The notes beneath the pieces were generated by a model. It did no database searches. It saw only the letters and a program-made list of their open reading frames with translations, and was not told the origin of the DNA. A DNA stretch of 64,000 nucleotides from an uncultured Acetatifactor sp. (GTDB taxonomy: Bacteria > Bacillota > Clostridia > Lachnospirales > Lachnospiraceae), in assembly GCA_934426825.1 (NCBI GenBank), contig CAKRYI010000011.1, forward strand, positions 12,942 to 76,941, given 5' to 3'. A program made the position numbers and the translations under genes. Shown here piece after piece: positions 1 through 8,197 of the stretch. Position 1 is the first letter of the stretch, and each line of letters opens with the position of its first letter.

Positions 1-902
1 TTGTGCTGAATGAGTGCGCAGGAGTTTTGCAGTATGCCCAGACTGTATTTGAAGGTCTTAAAGCATACACCACAGATGACGGTCATATCGTAACATTCCG
101 CCCGGACTTAAATGCAGAGCGTATGATGTCCTCCGCAGAGCGTTTGGAGATGCCCGTATTTCCCAAGGATCGTTTTATAGATGCTGTAACTAAGGTAGTA
201 GCTGCAAATGCGGCATTTGTACCCCCTTACGGCAGCGGAGCAACACTGTATGTACGTCCCTACATGTTTGGAACTAACCCGGTTATCGGTGTAAAGCCCG
301 CGGACGAGTATCAGTTCCGTATTCTCTGTACTCCCGTAGGTCCTTACTTTAAAGGCGGCGTAAAGCCTCTGACCATTCGTGTCAGTGATTTTGACCGTGC
401 GGCACCTCATGGAACCGGTCATATCAAGGCAGGTCTGAACTATGCAATGAGTCTGCATGCAATCGTATCCGCCCACAAAGAGGGATATGATGAGAATATG
501 TACCTTGATCCCGGAACCAGAACCAAGGTAGAGGAGACCGGCGGAGCAAACTTCCTGTTCGTCACCAAGGACGGCAAGGTAGTAACCCCGAAGTCCGACA
601 GTATTCTGCCCTCCATCACCCGTCGTTCTTTAATATATGTTGCAAAAGAGTATCTGGGTCTTGAGGCTGAGGAGAGAGAGATTTATCTGGATGAGGTAAA
701 AGATTTCGCTGAGTGTGGTCTGTGTGGTACGGCAGCAGTTATTTCCCCTGTAGGAAAGATTGTAGACCATGGCAAAGAAATCTGCTTCCCCAGCGGTATG
801 ACCGAGATGGGTCCTGTTACCAAGAAGCTGTATGATACCCTGACCGGTATTCAGATGGGCAGAATCGAAGCGCCTAAGGGCTGGATTCATGTAATTGAGT
901 AA
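1..902 (+). CDS. ilvE: Branched-chain amino acid aminotransferase, 5' truncated by window edge
   Basis: Class IV PLP-dependent aminotransferase. It moves the amino group between leucine, isoleucine or valine and 2-oxoglutarate, the last step of branched-chain amino acid synthesis and the first of their breakdown, in the cytoplasm. The 299 visible codons begin inside the N-terminal domain at the QTVFEGLKAY motif, so roughly 40 to 50 residues lie off the left edge; the family is usually about 340 to 360 residues. The lysine in GHIKAGLNYA (codon at 426-428) is the expected Schiff-base residue. The VEETGGANFLFV and CGTAAVISPVG segments are the usual cofactor-binding and active-site loops. A strong hairpin terminator follows, so it probably ends its transcription unit. 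The family assignment is clear; the substrate is inferred from family. Confidence 0.93.
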   Translation, partial: VLNECAGVLQYAQTVFEGLKAYTTDDGHIVTFRPDLNAERMMSSAERLEMPVFPKDRFIDAVTKVVAANAAFVPPYGSGATLYVRPYMFGTNPVIGVKPADEYQFRILCTPVGPYFKGGVKPLTIRVSDFDRAAPHGTGHIKAGLNYAMSLHAIVSAHKEGYDENMYLDPGTRTKVEETGGANFLFVTKDGKVVTPKSDSILPSITRRSLIYVAKEYLGLEAEEREIYLDEVKDFAECGLCGTAAVISPVGKIVDHGKEICFPSGMTEMGPVTKKLYDTLTGIQMGRIEAPKGWIHVIE

Positions 903-941
903 TTCTGAAATACACAGAAAATAGAGAAGAATGAAAATAAG

Positions 942-982
942 GAATATCCCCATGATATGGCGACATATCAGGGGATATTTTT
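942..982 (+). terminator. Rho-independent terminator after ilvE
   Basis: The arms AATATCCCC-A-TGATATG and CATATCAGGGGATATT pair with a single bulged base, followed by a run of five T. It lies 40 bases after the ilvE stop. Confidence 0.85.
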
Positions 983-1014
983 GTACACCGGAGAGGGAAG
1001 AGTATGGTATAATG

Positions 1015-1115
1015 ATTCTGCTGGCGCAGAATCCAAGACAGCAGAGCTGTCTTGCCGCCACTTCGTGGCGTATTATACAAATCCATGGCTCGAAAAGTAA
1101 ATGTCCCTGCGGGAC
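1015..1115 (+). repeat. Four consecutive short perfect hairpins in the sbcD leader
   Basis: Four perfect inverted repeats follow one another: ATTCTGC/GCAGAAT at 1015-1032, AAGACAGC/GCTGTCTT at 1035-1053, CGCCAC/GTGGCG at 1056-1070 and GTCCC/GGGAC at 1103-1115. Loops are 3 or 4 bases. A TGGTATAAT extended -10 lies just upstream at 1005-1013, so these probably sit in the 5' leader of the sbcDC transcript. No known riboswitch class is recognised, and there is no T run to make an obvious terminator. Confidence 0.6.
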
Positions 1116-1154
1116 GCTTCCACACCATTATCAAAACCAGAAAGAGTAAACACT

Positions 1155-2303
1155 ATGAAATTTTTGCATACGGCGGACCTTCATATCGGGAAGAAAATTT
1201 TTGAATATTCTCTATTGGAGGATCAGAGATACATTTTGAATCAGATATTGGAAATTGCAGAAAAGGAAAAGGCAGATGCGCTTTTGATTGCGGGGGACGT
1301 CTATGACAGGGCAATCCCCTCCACGGAGGCGGTGAGCCTTTTAGATGATTTCCTCACAAAGCTGAATCGGGCAAAAATCCTTGTAGTGATGATTAGCGGC
1401 AATCACGATTCACCGGAGAGGGTGGCGTTTGCAGAGCATATTCTGGAACAGAGGGGACTTTACATTGCGGGAACCTACAGTGAAAAATTAAAGACGGTTG
1501 AATTTCAAGACGAGTATGGAACCGTGTCGGTAGTATGTATGCCGTTTGTAAAACCTGCGGTCGTGGGAGCGCAAAGCAGTGCGCAGGCGGTGGAAACGAT
1601 GTTAAAACAACTTGACGACACAACGCAAAAAGGAACAAGGCGTATTCTTTTAACCCATTATTTTGTGACGGGGGAGCAGGGGGAAACACCGGAATTATCA
1701 GACTCGGAAACGGACGTAAATGTGGGAGGTCTGGACAGTGTGCCGGCGGGACTTTTTCATGATTTTGAGTATGTTGCGCTGGGGCATATTCACAGACCGC
1801 AGCGGATAGGACAGGGACAGGTGTATTATGCGGGCGCACCGCTAAAGTATTCCTTTGGGGAGGCACACAATGAAAAGAGTGTCAATCTGGTGGAGTTAGG
1901 ACAGCCCGGAGAGGTGAACGTAAAGAAGATTCCGTTAAAACCCATGCGGGAGATGCGCTGCCTCAAGGGCAGACTGGCGGATTTAATTGAACCGAATGTG
2001 CTGGAACTGTCTGAATCTGACAGAGAGAATTATGTGCAGGCAACCCTGACGGACACGGAGGAATTGATTGACGCCATGGGAACACTCAGGAGCGTATACC
2101 CCAATGCACTGCAGATATTGTTGGAAAAGAATCAGGTGCAAACACAAGAGGGGTATGAATGTGGAATTCATGCGGTAAAAAAGAGTACCATGGAATTGTT
2201 TTCGGAATTTTATGAAATGCTGAAAGGGGAACCCATGGACGAAAAGCGGTATGCCATGGCAGAGGCGGCAGCGAAAGAAGCTGAGAACGGGGGAGCGCTA
2301 TGA
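1155..2303 (+). CDS. sbcD: Exonuclease subunit SbcD (Mre11-type nuclease)
   Basis: Metal-dependent nuclease subunit of the SbcCD complex, which opens DNA hairpins and removes protein-blocked or palindromic DNA ends during replication and repair. The 382-residue protein starts MKFLHTADLHIGK, and the calcineurin-like phosphoesterase metal motifs appear in order: DLHIGK, GDVYD, GNHDSPE, THYF and GHIHRPQ. The open frame extends 18 codons further upstream, but that part reads through the leader hairpins and lacks the family N-terminus, so the ATG at 1155 is chosen. The ribosome site (AAAGAG) is weak. Its stop overlaps the sbcC start by four bases (ATGA), which implies translational coupling and equal production of the two subunits. 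Confidence 0.95.
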   Translation: MKFLHTADLHIGKKIFEYSLLEDQRYILNQILEIAEKEKADALLIAGDVYDRAIPSTEAVSLLDDFLTKLNRAKILVVMISGNHDSPERVAFAEHILEQRGLYIAGTYSEKLKTVEFQDEYGTVSVVCMPFVKPAVVGAQSSAQAVETMLKQLDDTTQKGTRRILLTHYFVTGEQGETPELSDSETDVNVGGLDSVPAGLFHDFEYVALGHIHRPQRIGQGQVYYAGAPLKYSFGEAHNEKSVNLVELGQPGEVNVKKIPLKPMREMRCLKGRLADLIEPNVLELSESDRENYVQATLTDTEELIDAMGTLRSVYPNALQILLEKNQVQTQEGYECGIHAVKKSTMELFSEFYEMLKGEPMDEKRYAMAEAAAKEAENGGAL

Positions 2304-4951
2304 GACCGAAGAAATTAAGCCTGTGCGCATGGGGACCCTATCGCGACAGGGAGGAAGTAGATTTTACAGCGTTTGAGGATAAGGGGATTTTTCTGATTAC
2401 GGGAGCTACCGGTGCAGGAAAGACCACTATTTTTGATGCCATTACTTATGCGCTGTACGGCGCTTTGAGCGGGGATGAGAGAGACCGGGAGCGCAACAGC
2501 GTCCGCAGTGATTTTGCAAGTCCGGAGACGCCTACCTATGTGGAGCTCACCATGGAGCATGGCGGAAAAATTTACCGGATACGGAGAAACCCGGAGTATC
2601 TGCGCCCCAGAAAGCGAAGCAGCAATCCGGCACAGTACACCAAAGAAAAGGAAAATGCTGTTTTGTATTATCCGGATGAGAGGGTGCTTGAGGGCGTAAG
2701 AGAAGTCAATGCGGCATTGCTGGAACTTTTGGGACTGGATTATCAGCAGTTTAAAAAGATTTCCATGATTGCCCAGGGAGAATTTGCAAAGCTGTTGGTG
2801 GCGCCCCCGAAGGAGAAAACCAAAATTTTCCGGGAATTGTTTGGAACGGGAATTTATGAGCGTTTTACGCAGGTGCTGAGCGCCCGCGTGAGACAGCTCT
2901 ATGGAAAAGTGACGGAGCAGAAAAGCAAGCTGGAGGAGGATGTCCGTCTGCTTGCCGTTGACTTGGAAAAGGCGGATTGGAGCGAAGAAATCCGCGACAG
3001 ATTCCGGGAGCTTGTGGCGGCGGAAAACTGGAACTATGCGGAGTTAGCGGAACATTTAAACCGGATGGAAACAGAGGCAAAGCACAGGACGAAGGAGAAT
3101 CAGAATGCTTTTGAGGAGGCAGACCAAAAAGGAAACCTGCTCACCGTCACACTAACCGAGAAAGCGCAGGACAACCGCAATTTAGAGGAATTGGACAAGG
3201 CAAAGGCGGCTCAGAGCAGCCTGAAAGAGAAACAGAAAATTTATAAAGAGAAGGAAGTTTTACTGAAACAGGCTCAGGATGCAGGCTTTGTGGAGGGTGC
3301 CGAGGAAAAGGTATTGCAGCTTGAGAAACAGTGCCAAGCCAATGTAGAGGAGAGAACACGTCTCGGCACGGAAATGCAAAAGCTGAGCGGGGAGCAGGAA
3401 CAGTTGTCCGAAGTGGTAAGCCTTGCTGACCGCCTGAGGGAGCTGATAAACCATAAGAAACAACTATCGGAGCAAAAAGAAGCTGCGGATAGGCTGCAGA
3501 AAGAACTTTCGGATAAAGAAAAGCAGCTTACTGTAAAACAGGCAGAGTATTTACAGCAGGAGGAAGCAAACAGGGAAGCTAAGGACGCTTATGAGGAGGC
3601 TGATTACCGGCGCAGATTAGCAGCAGTTGGACTGGCTGCACAGCTTTTAAAGGAAGGGGAACCCTGTCCGGTCTGCGGTTCCACCGAGCATCCGGCACCG
3701 GCAAAGGTGGGGGACGATATTGTATCGGAAACAGAATTGAGGGCGTTAAAAGAAAATGCGCAAAGGCAGGATAAGCTGCTTAGGGAGCTGCATGAAAAGC
3801 TGGTGAGACAGACTGCCGAATGGGAAAACCAAAAAGAACTTTTGCACCGCCGGCAGGAAGAAATTGCGGCGGGAGAAGCAGTTTTGGCTCAGACAGACGA
3901 TTTGTCTGACAAGAAATATCTGGAATTGCCTGCGCAGAAGGCACTGGAGGACATTGGAAAGAAGTGCGACCGTTTTGGAAGAATTGCGGGGCTGTTGCAG
4001 GAGAAACAGGCAAGGAAAAAGGAACTGCTTACACTGACACAAACGAAAGAGGCGGAGCTGGAGCAGGCAAAAGTGCAGATGGGCGAACTGCTAAAGGAGT
4101 ACGGATTTGCCGACAAAGAAGCGTATCTGTGCGCAAAACGTTCTGCAAAGGAAAGAGAACTGCTGTACCGGGAGATAGAAGACTATGGAAAGCAGGTTGC
4201 CGCAAACAATCAGCTTATCTCACATTTAGAGGAACTTACAAAGGGCAAACCCCGGACGGATTTGGGGTTACTTAAGCGGGAGCAGGAGGAGAACAATGCG
4301 GTTCGGGAAAATGCCCTGAGAGCACACAGACAGTGGGAGCGCAATCTTTCCGATGTCAAAAAGACCGTACAGATGATGCGGGAAAAGCAGGAGATTATCG
4401 AAAAGAACAGCACCGAGTACGGTTATATGAAAGATTTGGAAAACATGGCAATCGGCAACAATTCCAAGAAACTGGTATTTGAACAGTATGTTCTCGCCGG
4501 ATATTTTGAGGAAATTTTGCGGGCGGCAAATATCAGGCTGCGGCGTATGACGGACGGCAGGTATGAGATGGAGAGGGTCAGCGAAGTGGGGGACGGCAGA
4601 GTAAAGGATAATCTGGAAATTCAGGTTATGGATTACTATACCGGAAAGTACCGCTCCGTCAGAACGTTGTCCGGCGGAGAGTCCTTTAAGGCGTCTTTAG
4701 CACTGGCGTTAGGACTCAGCGATGTGATTCAGTCCATGAACGGCGGCATCCGGGTGGACACCCTCTTTGTGGATGAGGGCTTTGGTGCGCTGGATGAGGA
4801 AAGTCTCAATCAGGCGTGTGATGCGCTTATGGGACTGGTGGACACAAACCGGCTCATCGGCATTATCTCCCATGTGCAGGAACTGCGGGAGAGAATCGAC
4901 AGACAGCTTGTGATTGAAAAAAGCAGCAGTGGAAGCACGATTCAACAATAA
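2300..4951 (+). CDS. sbcC: Exonuclease subunit SbcC (Rad50-type SMC ATPase)
   Basis: ATPase partner of SbcD. The 883-residue protein has the SMC/Rad50 plan. A Walker A motif GATGAGKT lies at about residues 35-42, followed by two long Glu/Lys-rich coiled-coil arms joined at a zinc hook CPVCGSTEHP (Cys456 and Cys459). The C-terminal ATPase half carries the signature TLSGGESFKASLALALG and Walker B with D-loop LFVDEGFGALDE. Two hooks dimerise by sharing one zinc ion, and ATP binding at the heads controls SbcD nuclease access. The length is somewhat below the roughly 1050 residues of the E. coli protein, mostly through shorter arms. The foldase lipoprotein gene follows after 23 bases with no terminator between. 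Confidence 0.96.
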   Translation: MRPKKLSLCAWGPYRDREEVDFTAFEDKGIFLITGATGAGKTTIFDAITYALYGALSGDERDRERNSVRSDFASPETPTYVELTMEHGGKIYRIRRNPEYLRPRKRSSNPAQYTKEKENAVLYYPDERVLEGVREVNAALLELLGLDYQQFKKISMIAQGEFAKLLVAPPKEKTKIFRELFGTGIYERFTQVLSARVRQLYGKVTEQKSKLEEDVRLLAVDLEKADWSEEIRDRFRELVAAENWNYAELAEHLNRMETEAKHRTKENQNAFEEADQKGNLLTVTLTEKAQDNRNLEELDKAKAAQSSLKEKQKIYKEKEVLLKQAQDAGFVEGAEEKVLQLEKQCQANVEERTRLGTEMQKLSGEQEQLSEVVSLADRLRELINHKKQLSEQKEAADRLQKELSDKEKQLTVKQAEYLQQEEANREAKDAYEEADYRRRLAAVGLAAQLLKEGEPCPVCGSTEHPAPAKVGDDIVSETELRALKENAQRQDKLLRELHEKLVRQTAEWENQKELLHRRQEEIAAGEAVLAQTDDLSDKKYLELPAQKALEDIGKKCDRFGRIAGLLQEKQARKKELLTLTQTKEAELEQAKVQMGELLKEYGFADKEAYLCAKRSAKERELLYREIEDYGKQVAANNQLISHLEELTKGKPRTDLGLLKREQEENNAVRENALRAHRQWERNLSDVKKTVQMMREKQEIIEKNSTEYGYMKDLENMAIGNNSKKLVFEQYVLAGYFEEILRAANIRLRRMTDGRYEMERVSEVGDGRVKDNLEIQVMDYYTGKYRSVRTLSGGESFKASLALALGLSDVIQSMNGGIRVDTLFVDEGFGALDEESLNQACDALMGLVDTNRLIGIISHVQELRERIDRQLVIEKSSSGSTIQQ

Positions 4952-4974
4952 ATGGAGACAGAGAGGAATCAGGA

Positions 4975-6039
4975 ATGAAACGATATAAGAAAATTCTGGC
5001 ACTGGGACTTGCCGCACTATTGGCTGCGGCAGCTTTTACCTCCTGCGGAAAAGGCGGGAATACCAAAGTGGTGTTTACCACGGGATTCGGGAAAAATGAG
5101 GTGTTCCGCATTGACAACGCATCTTGCAGCAGAGAGGAGATGATGGTATATCTCACCAACACCCAGAATCAGTACGAGAATGTATACGGTGCCGAGATAT
5201 GGAATACCTCTTTGGACGGGGTGACGCTGGAAGAAAATGTGAAAGATACCATGCTGGCAAAAATTGCACAGATTAAGACCATGAATCTTCTGGCGGAGGA
5301 AAAAGAAATTACGCTGGATGAGACGGAGGAGGAAACGGTTGCCCATGCGGCGGAGGAATATTTCCAGTCCTTAAATGAGACGGAGATAGAGCAGATGGGC
5401 GTTACGATGGATACCATCAAGCAGCTTTACAGGGAACACCTGATAGCGGACAAGGTGTATCAGGAGATTATCCGTGATGTCAATCCGGAAATCAGTGATG
5501 ATGAGGCGAGAACCATCACCGTGCAGCACATTCTGATTCGCACGGTAATGTCGGATGGAAACGGAAAGCAGATTCCTTATTCGGACGAGGAAAAAAAGGC
5601 GGCATTTGCCAAGGCATGCGAGGTACGCAGTCTGGCAGTGGACGGGGAGCATGATTTTGCCGAACTTGCCGCAGAGTACAGCGATGACACCAATCTGACA
5701 TACTCCTTCGGAAAGGGAGAGATGGACGCAACTTTTGAGCAGGCGGCATTTAGTCTGGGGACGGACGAGATAAGCAATGTGGTGGAGAGCAAAAAAGGCT
5801 ACCATATTATCAAATGTATCAGCACGTTCAACAGAGAGGAGACGGATGCCAACAAACTTCAAATCGTGGAGGAGAGGCGCAGGGAAGTGTTCGGGCAGGA
5901 GTATGACGCTTTTGTGGACACGCTGGCGCGGAAACTGAATCAGAAGGTATGGGATGAAATCACGCTGATTCACGATGACAGGGTGACGACCTCCGGTTTT
6001 TTTGATGTATATGAAAAATATTTTCCCGCAAAATCCTGA
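4975..6039 (+). CDS. PpiC-type peptidyl-prolyl isomerase lipoprotein (PrsA/SurA-like foldase)
   Basis: Predicted extracytoplasmic foldase that helps exported proteins fold outside the membrane. A short positive start (MKRYKK), a hydrophobic stretch and the lipobox FTSC mark a lipoprotein signal peptide, with the lipid-modified cysteine at residue 24. Residues 50-170 resemble the SurA-type chaperone N-domain. The parvulin domain spans about residues 175-285, beginning ITVQHILIRT and ending SKKGYHIIKCIS, with the characteristic QHIL and GYHIIK segments. At 354 residues it is slightly longer than B. subtilis PrsA. It sits 23 bases after sbcC; the link with DNA repair is probably only co-transcription. 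The fold is clear, while the clients are unknown, so no gene symbol is given. Confidence 0.88.
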   Translation: MKRYKKILALGLAALLAAAAFTSCGKGGNTKVVFTTGFGKNEVFRIDNASCSREEMMVYLTNTQNQYENVYGAEIWNTSLDGVTLEENVKDTMLAKIAQIKTMNLLAEEKEITLDETEEETVAHAAEEYFQSLNETEIEQMGVTMDTIKQLYREHLIADKVYQEIIRDVNPEISDDEARTITVQHILIRTVMSDGNGKQIPYSDEEKKAAFAKACEVRSLAVDGEHDFAELAAEYSDDTNLTYSFGKGEMDATFEQAAFSLGTDEISNVVESKKGYHIIKCISTFNREETDANKLQIVEERRREVFGQEYDAFVDTLARKLNQKVWDEITLIHDDRVTTSGFFDVYEKYFPAKS

Positions 6040-6053
6040 AAATGAAAAATGAT

Positions 6054-6083
6054 TGAAACTTTTTGCAATTCTCCCGGCTCTAA
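6054..6083 (+). promoter_or_regulatory. Candidate autoregulated ECF sigma promoter
   Basis: TGAAAC at 6054-6059, a 16-base spacer, then GGCTCTAA at 6076-6083. This fits the general ECF pattern of an AAC-containing -35 and a (C/G)TCTAA-like -10, and it lies about 65 bases before the sigma factor start. This is a motif match only. Confidence 0.5.
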
Positions 6084-6147
6084 TCATTGTCATCGGAATG
6101 GGTGATAAAAAGCACTGCGTCCCGGGAAGGCAGTGCGGAAAGGCAAG

Positions 6148-6666
6148 ATGATTGACATGAGTGTACGTTTTGACAGACACACAAAAGAGCAGACGGTAGA
6201 ACAGGTGATTTTAGATAACTATGATAAATATTACCGCTTGGCGTACAGTTATGTGCACAACGAGGCGGATGCTTCCGACATTGTGCAGAATGGTGCATAT
6301 AAAGCAATTTTGAATTGCCGTTCCCTGCGCCATGCAGAGTATGCTGCTACCTGGGTTTATCGGATTATGATAAATGAGATTTTCAAATTCTATACCAGAG
6401 GCGGACTTCTTGCGGGAAAGCAGATGGCGTCTTTGGAAGAAATGGATACAGAAACAGGTGCGGAGGATGTTTATCAGGATATTGATCTGCGCAGAGCACT
6501 GGATTCTTTGGATGCAGGGGATAAGGCAGTGGTGGAAATGCGGTACTTTGAGGATATGAAGTTAGAAGAGATAGCGGATGTCCTGCAGGAGAATTTAAGT
6601 ACCATAAAAAGCCGGCTGTATCGGAGCCTGAAAAAGCTGCGGCTGAAACTGGAATACGAGGCATAA
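6148..6666 (+). CDS. ECF-type RNA polymerase sigma factor
   Basis: Alternative sigma factor of 172 residues. Region 2 covers about residues 20-90 (YYRLAYSYVHNEADASDIVQNGAYKA, then TWVYRIMINEIFKF). Region 4 is at the C-terminus, where the helix-turn-helix LEEIADVLQENLSTIKSRLYRSLKKLR contacts the -35 element. The ATG at 6148 is preferred over the longer GTG at 6133 because GGAAAGG lies four bases ahead of it; an ATG at 6157 is also possible. The next gene encodes an RsiV-like membrane protein, so this is a sigma/anti-sigma pair. In Bacillus and C. difficile such pairs respond to lysozyme or other envelope damage, and that role is inferred here. The upstream TGAAAC promoter suggests it controls itself. 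Confidence 0.9.
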   Translation: MIDMSVRFDRHTKEQTVEQVILDNYDKYYRLAYSYVHNEADASDIVQNGAYKAILNCRSLRHAEYAATWVYRIMINEIFKFYTRGGLLAGKQMASLEEMDTETGAEDVYQDIDLRRALDSLDAGDKAVVEMRYFEDMKLEEIADVLQENLSTIKSRLYRSLKKLRLKLEYEA

Positions 6667-6726
6667 AATGCAGTAAGGGAATCCGACATGCAGAAAAGGA
6701 ATCTGAAGTTGAAAGGAGCGGCGCAT

Positions 6727-7632
6727 ATGAGTGGCAATCGCAAAAAGGATTGGGAAGAAATGAAACAGGAATATGAACAGAGACATATGCCGGAACAAAA
6801 GGTGGAGCTTTTAAAGGACACCATAAACCGGGCGAAGCAGGACGGAAGAAAGAAAAGACGGGGAAGAGTTGTGCGGGGCATTGCCTCTGTGGCAGCAGTG
6901 GCGGTGATTTTTGTTGCCCTGCCCAACACGTCGGCACAGGTGGCGCACGCCATGAGCAGTATTCCGGTTATCGGAAAACTGGTGGACGTGGTGACATTCC
7001 GCAATTATCAGTATAACAGTGAAAGAAACAATGCAGATGTGGAGGTGCCGGAACTGGTGGTAAAAGAGGATGAAACCTCCAAGCCGCAGGCACAGGAAAA
7101 TCTAAAAAAAACGACGGAAGAAATCAATGCGGAAATTAAGCAGATTTCAGACAGTTTTATAACGGAATTTGAGGAGAATATGCAAAATGAGGAGGGCTAT
7201 CAGAATGTGACGATAAAGTCCGAGGTGATAGCTACCACAGAGAATTATTTCACCTTGAAATTAATCTGTTTTCAGGCTGCCGGAAGCGGTGCAGAGTGGG
7301 ATTATTATTACACCATTGACTTAAATACCGGAGAGAGGCTTGCGCTGAAAGATTTGTTTACAGAGGGTGCGGACTATATTACGCCTGTCAGTGACGACAT
7401 CAAGAGACAGATGAGAGAACAGATGGCGCAGGATGAAAATGTGATGTACTGGCTGGATGACCCGGAGGTGCCGGAGTGGAATTTTCAGGCAATTACGGAT
7501 GACACGGCTTTTTATGTGAATGCAGATGGCAATCTTGTGATTTTCTTTAACGAGGGAGATGTGGGACCTATGAGTATGGGTGTGGTACAGTTTACCATCG
7601 CACCGGAGGCGATTCAGAATATCCGGAAATAA
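6727..7632 (+). CDS. RsiV-like anti-sigma factor (DUF3298 domain)
   Basis: Predicted single-pass membrane protein that holds the preceding sigma factor inactive. The ATG at 6727 follows AAAGGAG by seven bases; the upstream ATG at 6688 in the same frame lacks a comparable site. The first 40 residues are charged and cytosolic. A membrane segment (VVRGIASVAAVAVIFVALP) covers about residues 44-62. The extracellular part ends in a DUF3298-type domain with the family phrases TIDLNTGERLALKDLF and FFNEGDVGPMSMGVVQF. In B. subtilis RsiV this domain binds lysozyme and is cleaved to release SigV. Whether this homologue binds lysozyme is not shown by sequence. A strong terminator follows. Confidence 0.85.
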   Translation: MSGNRKKDWEEMKQEYEQRHMPEQKVELLKDTINRAKQDGRKKRRGRVVRGIASVAAVAVIFVALPNTSAQVAHAMSSIPVIGKLVDVVTFRNYQYNSERNNADVEVPELVVKEDETSKPQAQENLKKTTEEINAEIKQISDSFITEFEENMQNEEGYQNVTIKSEVIATTENYFTLKLICFQAAGSGAEWDYYYTIDLNTGERLALKDLFTEGADYITPVSDDIKRQMREQMAQDENVMYWLDDPEVPEWNFQAITDDTAFYVNADGNLVIFFNEGDVGPMSMGVVQFTIAPEAIQNIRK

Positions 7633-7666
7633 ACCGGAAAAGTTAATATTCTCTTTGGCGTAGGGG

Positions 7667-7712
7667 AAAAGGCACTTGTCAGGGCTTTGTACAGCGGACA
7701 GGTGCCTTTTTT
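7667..7712 (+). terminator. Rho-independent terminator after the sigma/anti-sigma pair
   Basis: The arm AAAAGGCACTTGTC (7667-7680) pairs with GACAGGTGCCTTTT (from 7697) with one G-T pair, and the pairing runs into six T. It separates the sigma operon from the surface-protein operon. Confidence 0.88.
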
Positions 7713-7714
7713 GT

Positions 7715-7784
7715 GTCGTTTTGTGACGATAGACGTCATCTCGTGCAGGAGGTCTTGCGGGGAGGGGAGGCTGTCATATATATT
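7715..7784 (+). promoter_or_regulatory. Predicted LytTR-type operator and promoter of the giant surface-protein operon
   Basis: Two direct half-sites, TTTTGTG (7719-7725) and TCTCGTG (7739-7745), lie exactly 20 bases apart inside a 31-base stretch (7719-7749). Of those 31 bases, 23 are identical to a second copy at 18053-18083. In both places a TTGCG -35-like hexamer begins six bases after the block (here TTGCGG at 7755-7760). The -10 is TATATA or TATATT at 7777-7784. Two direct half-sites about two helical turns apart next to the -35 is the arrangement used by AgrA/ComE-class LytTR activators. A LytTR regulator is encoded at 17218-17955. Binding itself is inferred. Confidence 0.6.
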
Positions 7785-7832
7785 CATAGTGTAAGTTCGG
7801 GGAACTGAAACCATGATATAACAGGAGAAGGT

Positions 7833-8180
7833 ATGAGGGCACTGATTTATACAAACAGCGAGAGGGAGTATCAGCTTTTACGGGAGATTACGGAGGAAGA
7901 GGTTGACGGTATCATTGTCAGTCAGGTTTGCATGGACGGACATTTCCATGTGTCGGAGGACAGTGATATCGCCGTTATTGCGCTCAACGGCGCCATGGGT
8001 ATGGAAATTATGCAGACCTATCAGAGCAGGCATCCCGCGTGTAGAATTATCTGGATTACGGATGACCAGTATTTTGGGAGAACCGCCATCAGAAATCACA
8101 TCTTTGATTTCATTTTGCGCCCCTACCCGGACAACCGTTACCGGGAGGCGGTCAGGAAAGCGGCAGGAAATAATAATTAA
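7833..8180 (+). CDS. Stand-alone degenerate response-regulator receiver protein
   Basis: Small 115-residue protein with the beta-alpha order of a CheY-like receiver but without an output domain. The start follows AGGAGAAGG closely. The segment DIAVIALNGAMGMEIM takes the place where receivers carry the phospho-accepting aspartate, and no aspartate is present at the expected spot. RIIWITDD fits strand 4, and FDFILRPY replaces the conserved lysine-proline (KP) with arginine-proline. So it probably cannot be phosphorylated in the usual way and may act as a protein-binding pseudo-receiver. It lies directly behind the LytTR-type operator and only 17 bases ahead of the giant surface protein, so the two are almost certainly co-transcribed. 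Its partner is unknown; a role in controlling the operon is a guess. Confidence 0.6.
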   Translation: MRALIYTNSEREYQLLREITEEEVDGIIVSQVCMDGHFHVSEDSDIAVIALNGAMGMEIMQTYQSRHPACRIIWITDDQYFGRTAIRNHIFDFILRPYPDNRYREAVRKAAGNNN

Positions 8181-8197
8181 AAAAGAGGAAGTGGATT

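Noticed and set aside
1101..1154. Longer SbcD start at 1101
   Set aside because: The extra residues are the translated leader hairpin, and the family N-terminus MKFLHTADLHIGK begins at 1155.
5371..6180. Open frame of 269 codons on the minus strand overlapping the foldase gene
   Set aside because: It overlaps the parvulin domain coding region and the ECF promoter; no motif or ribosome site supports it.
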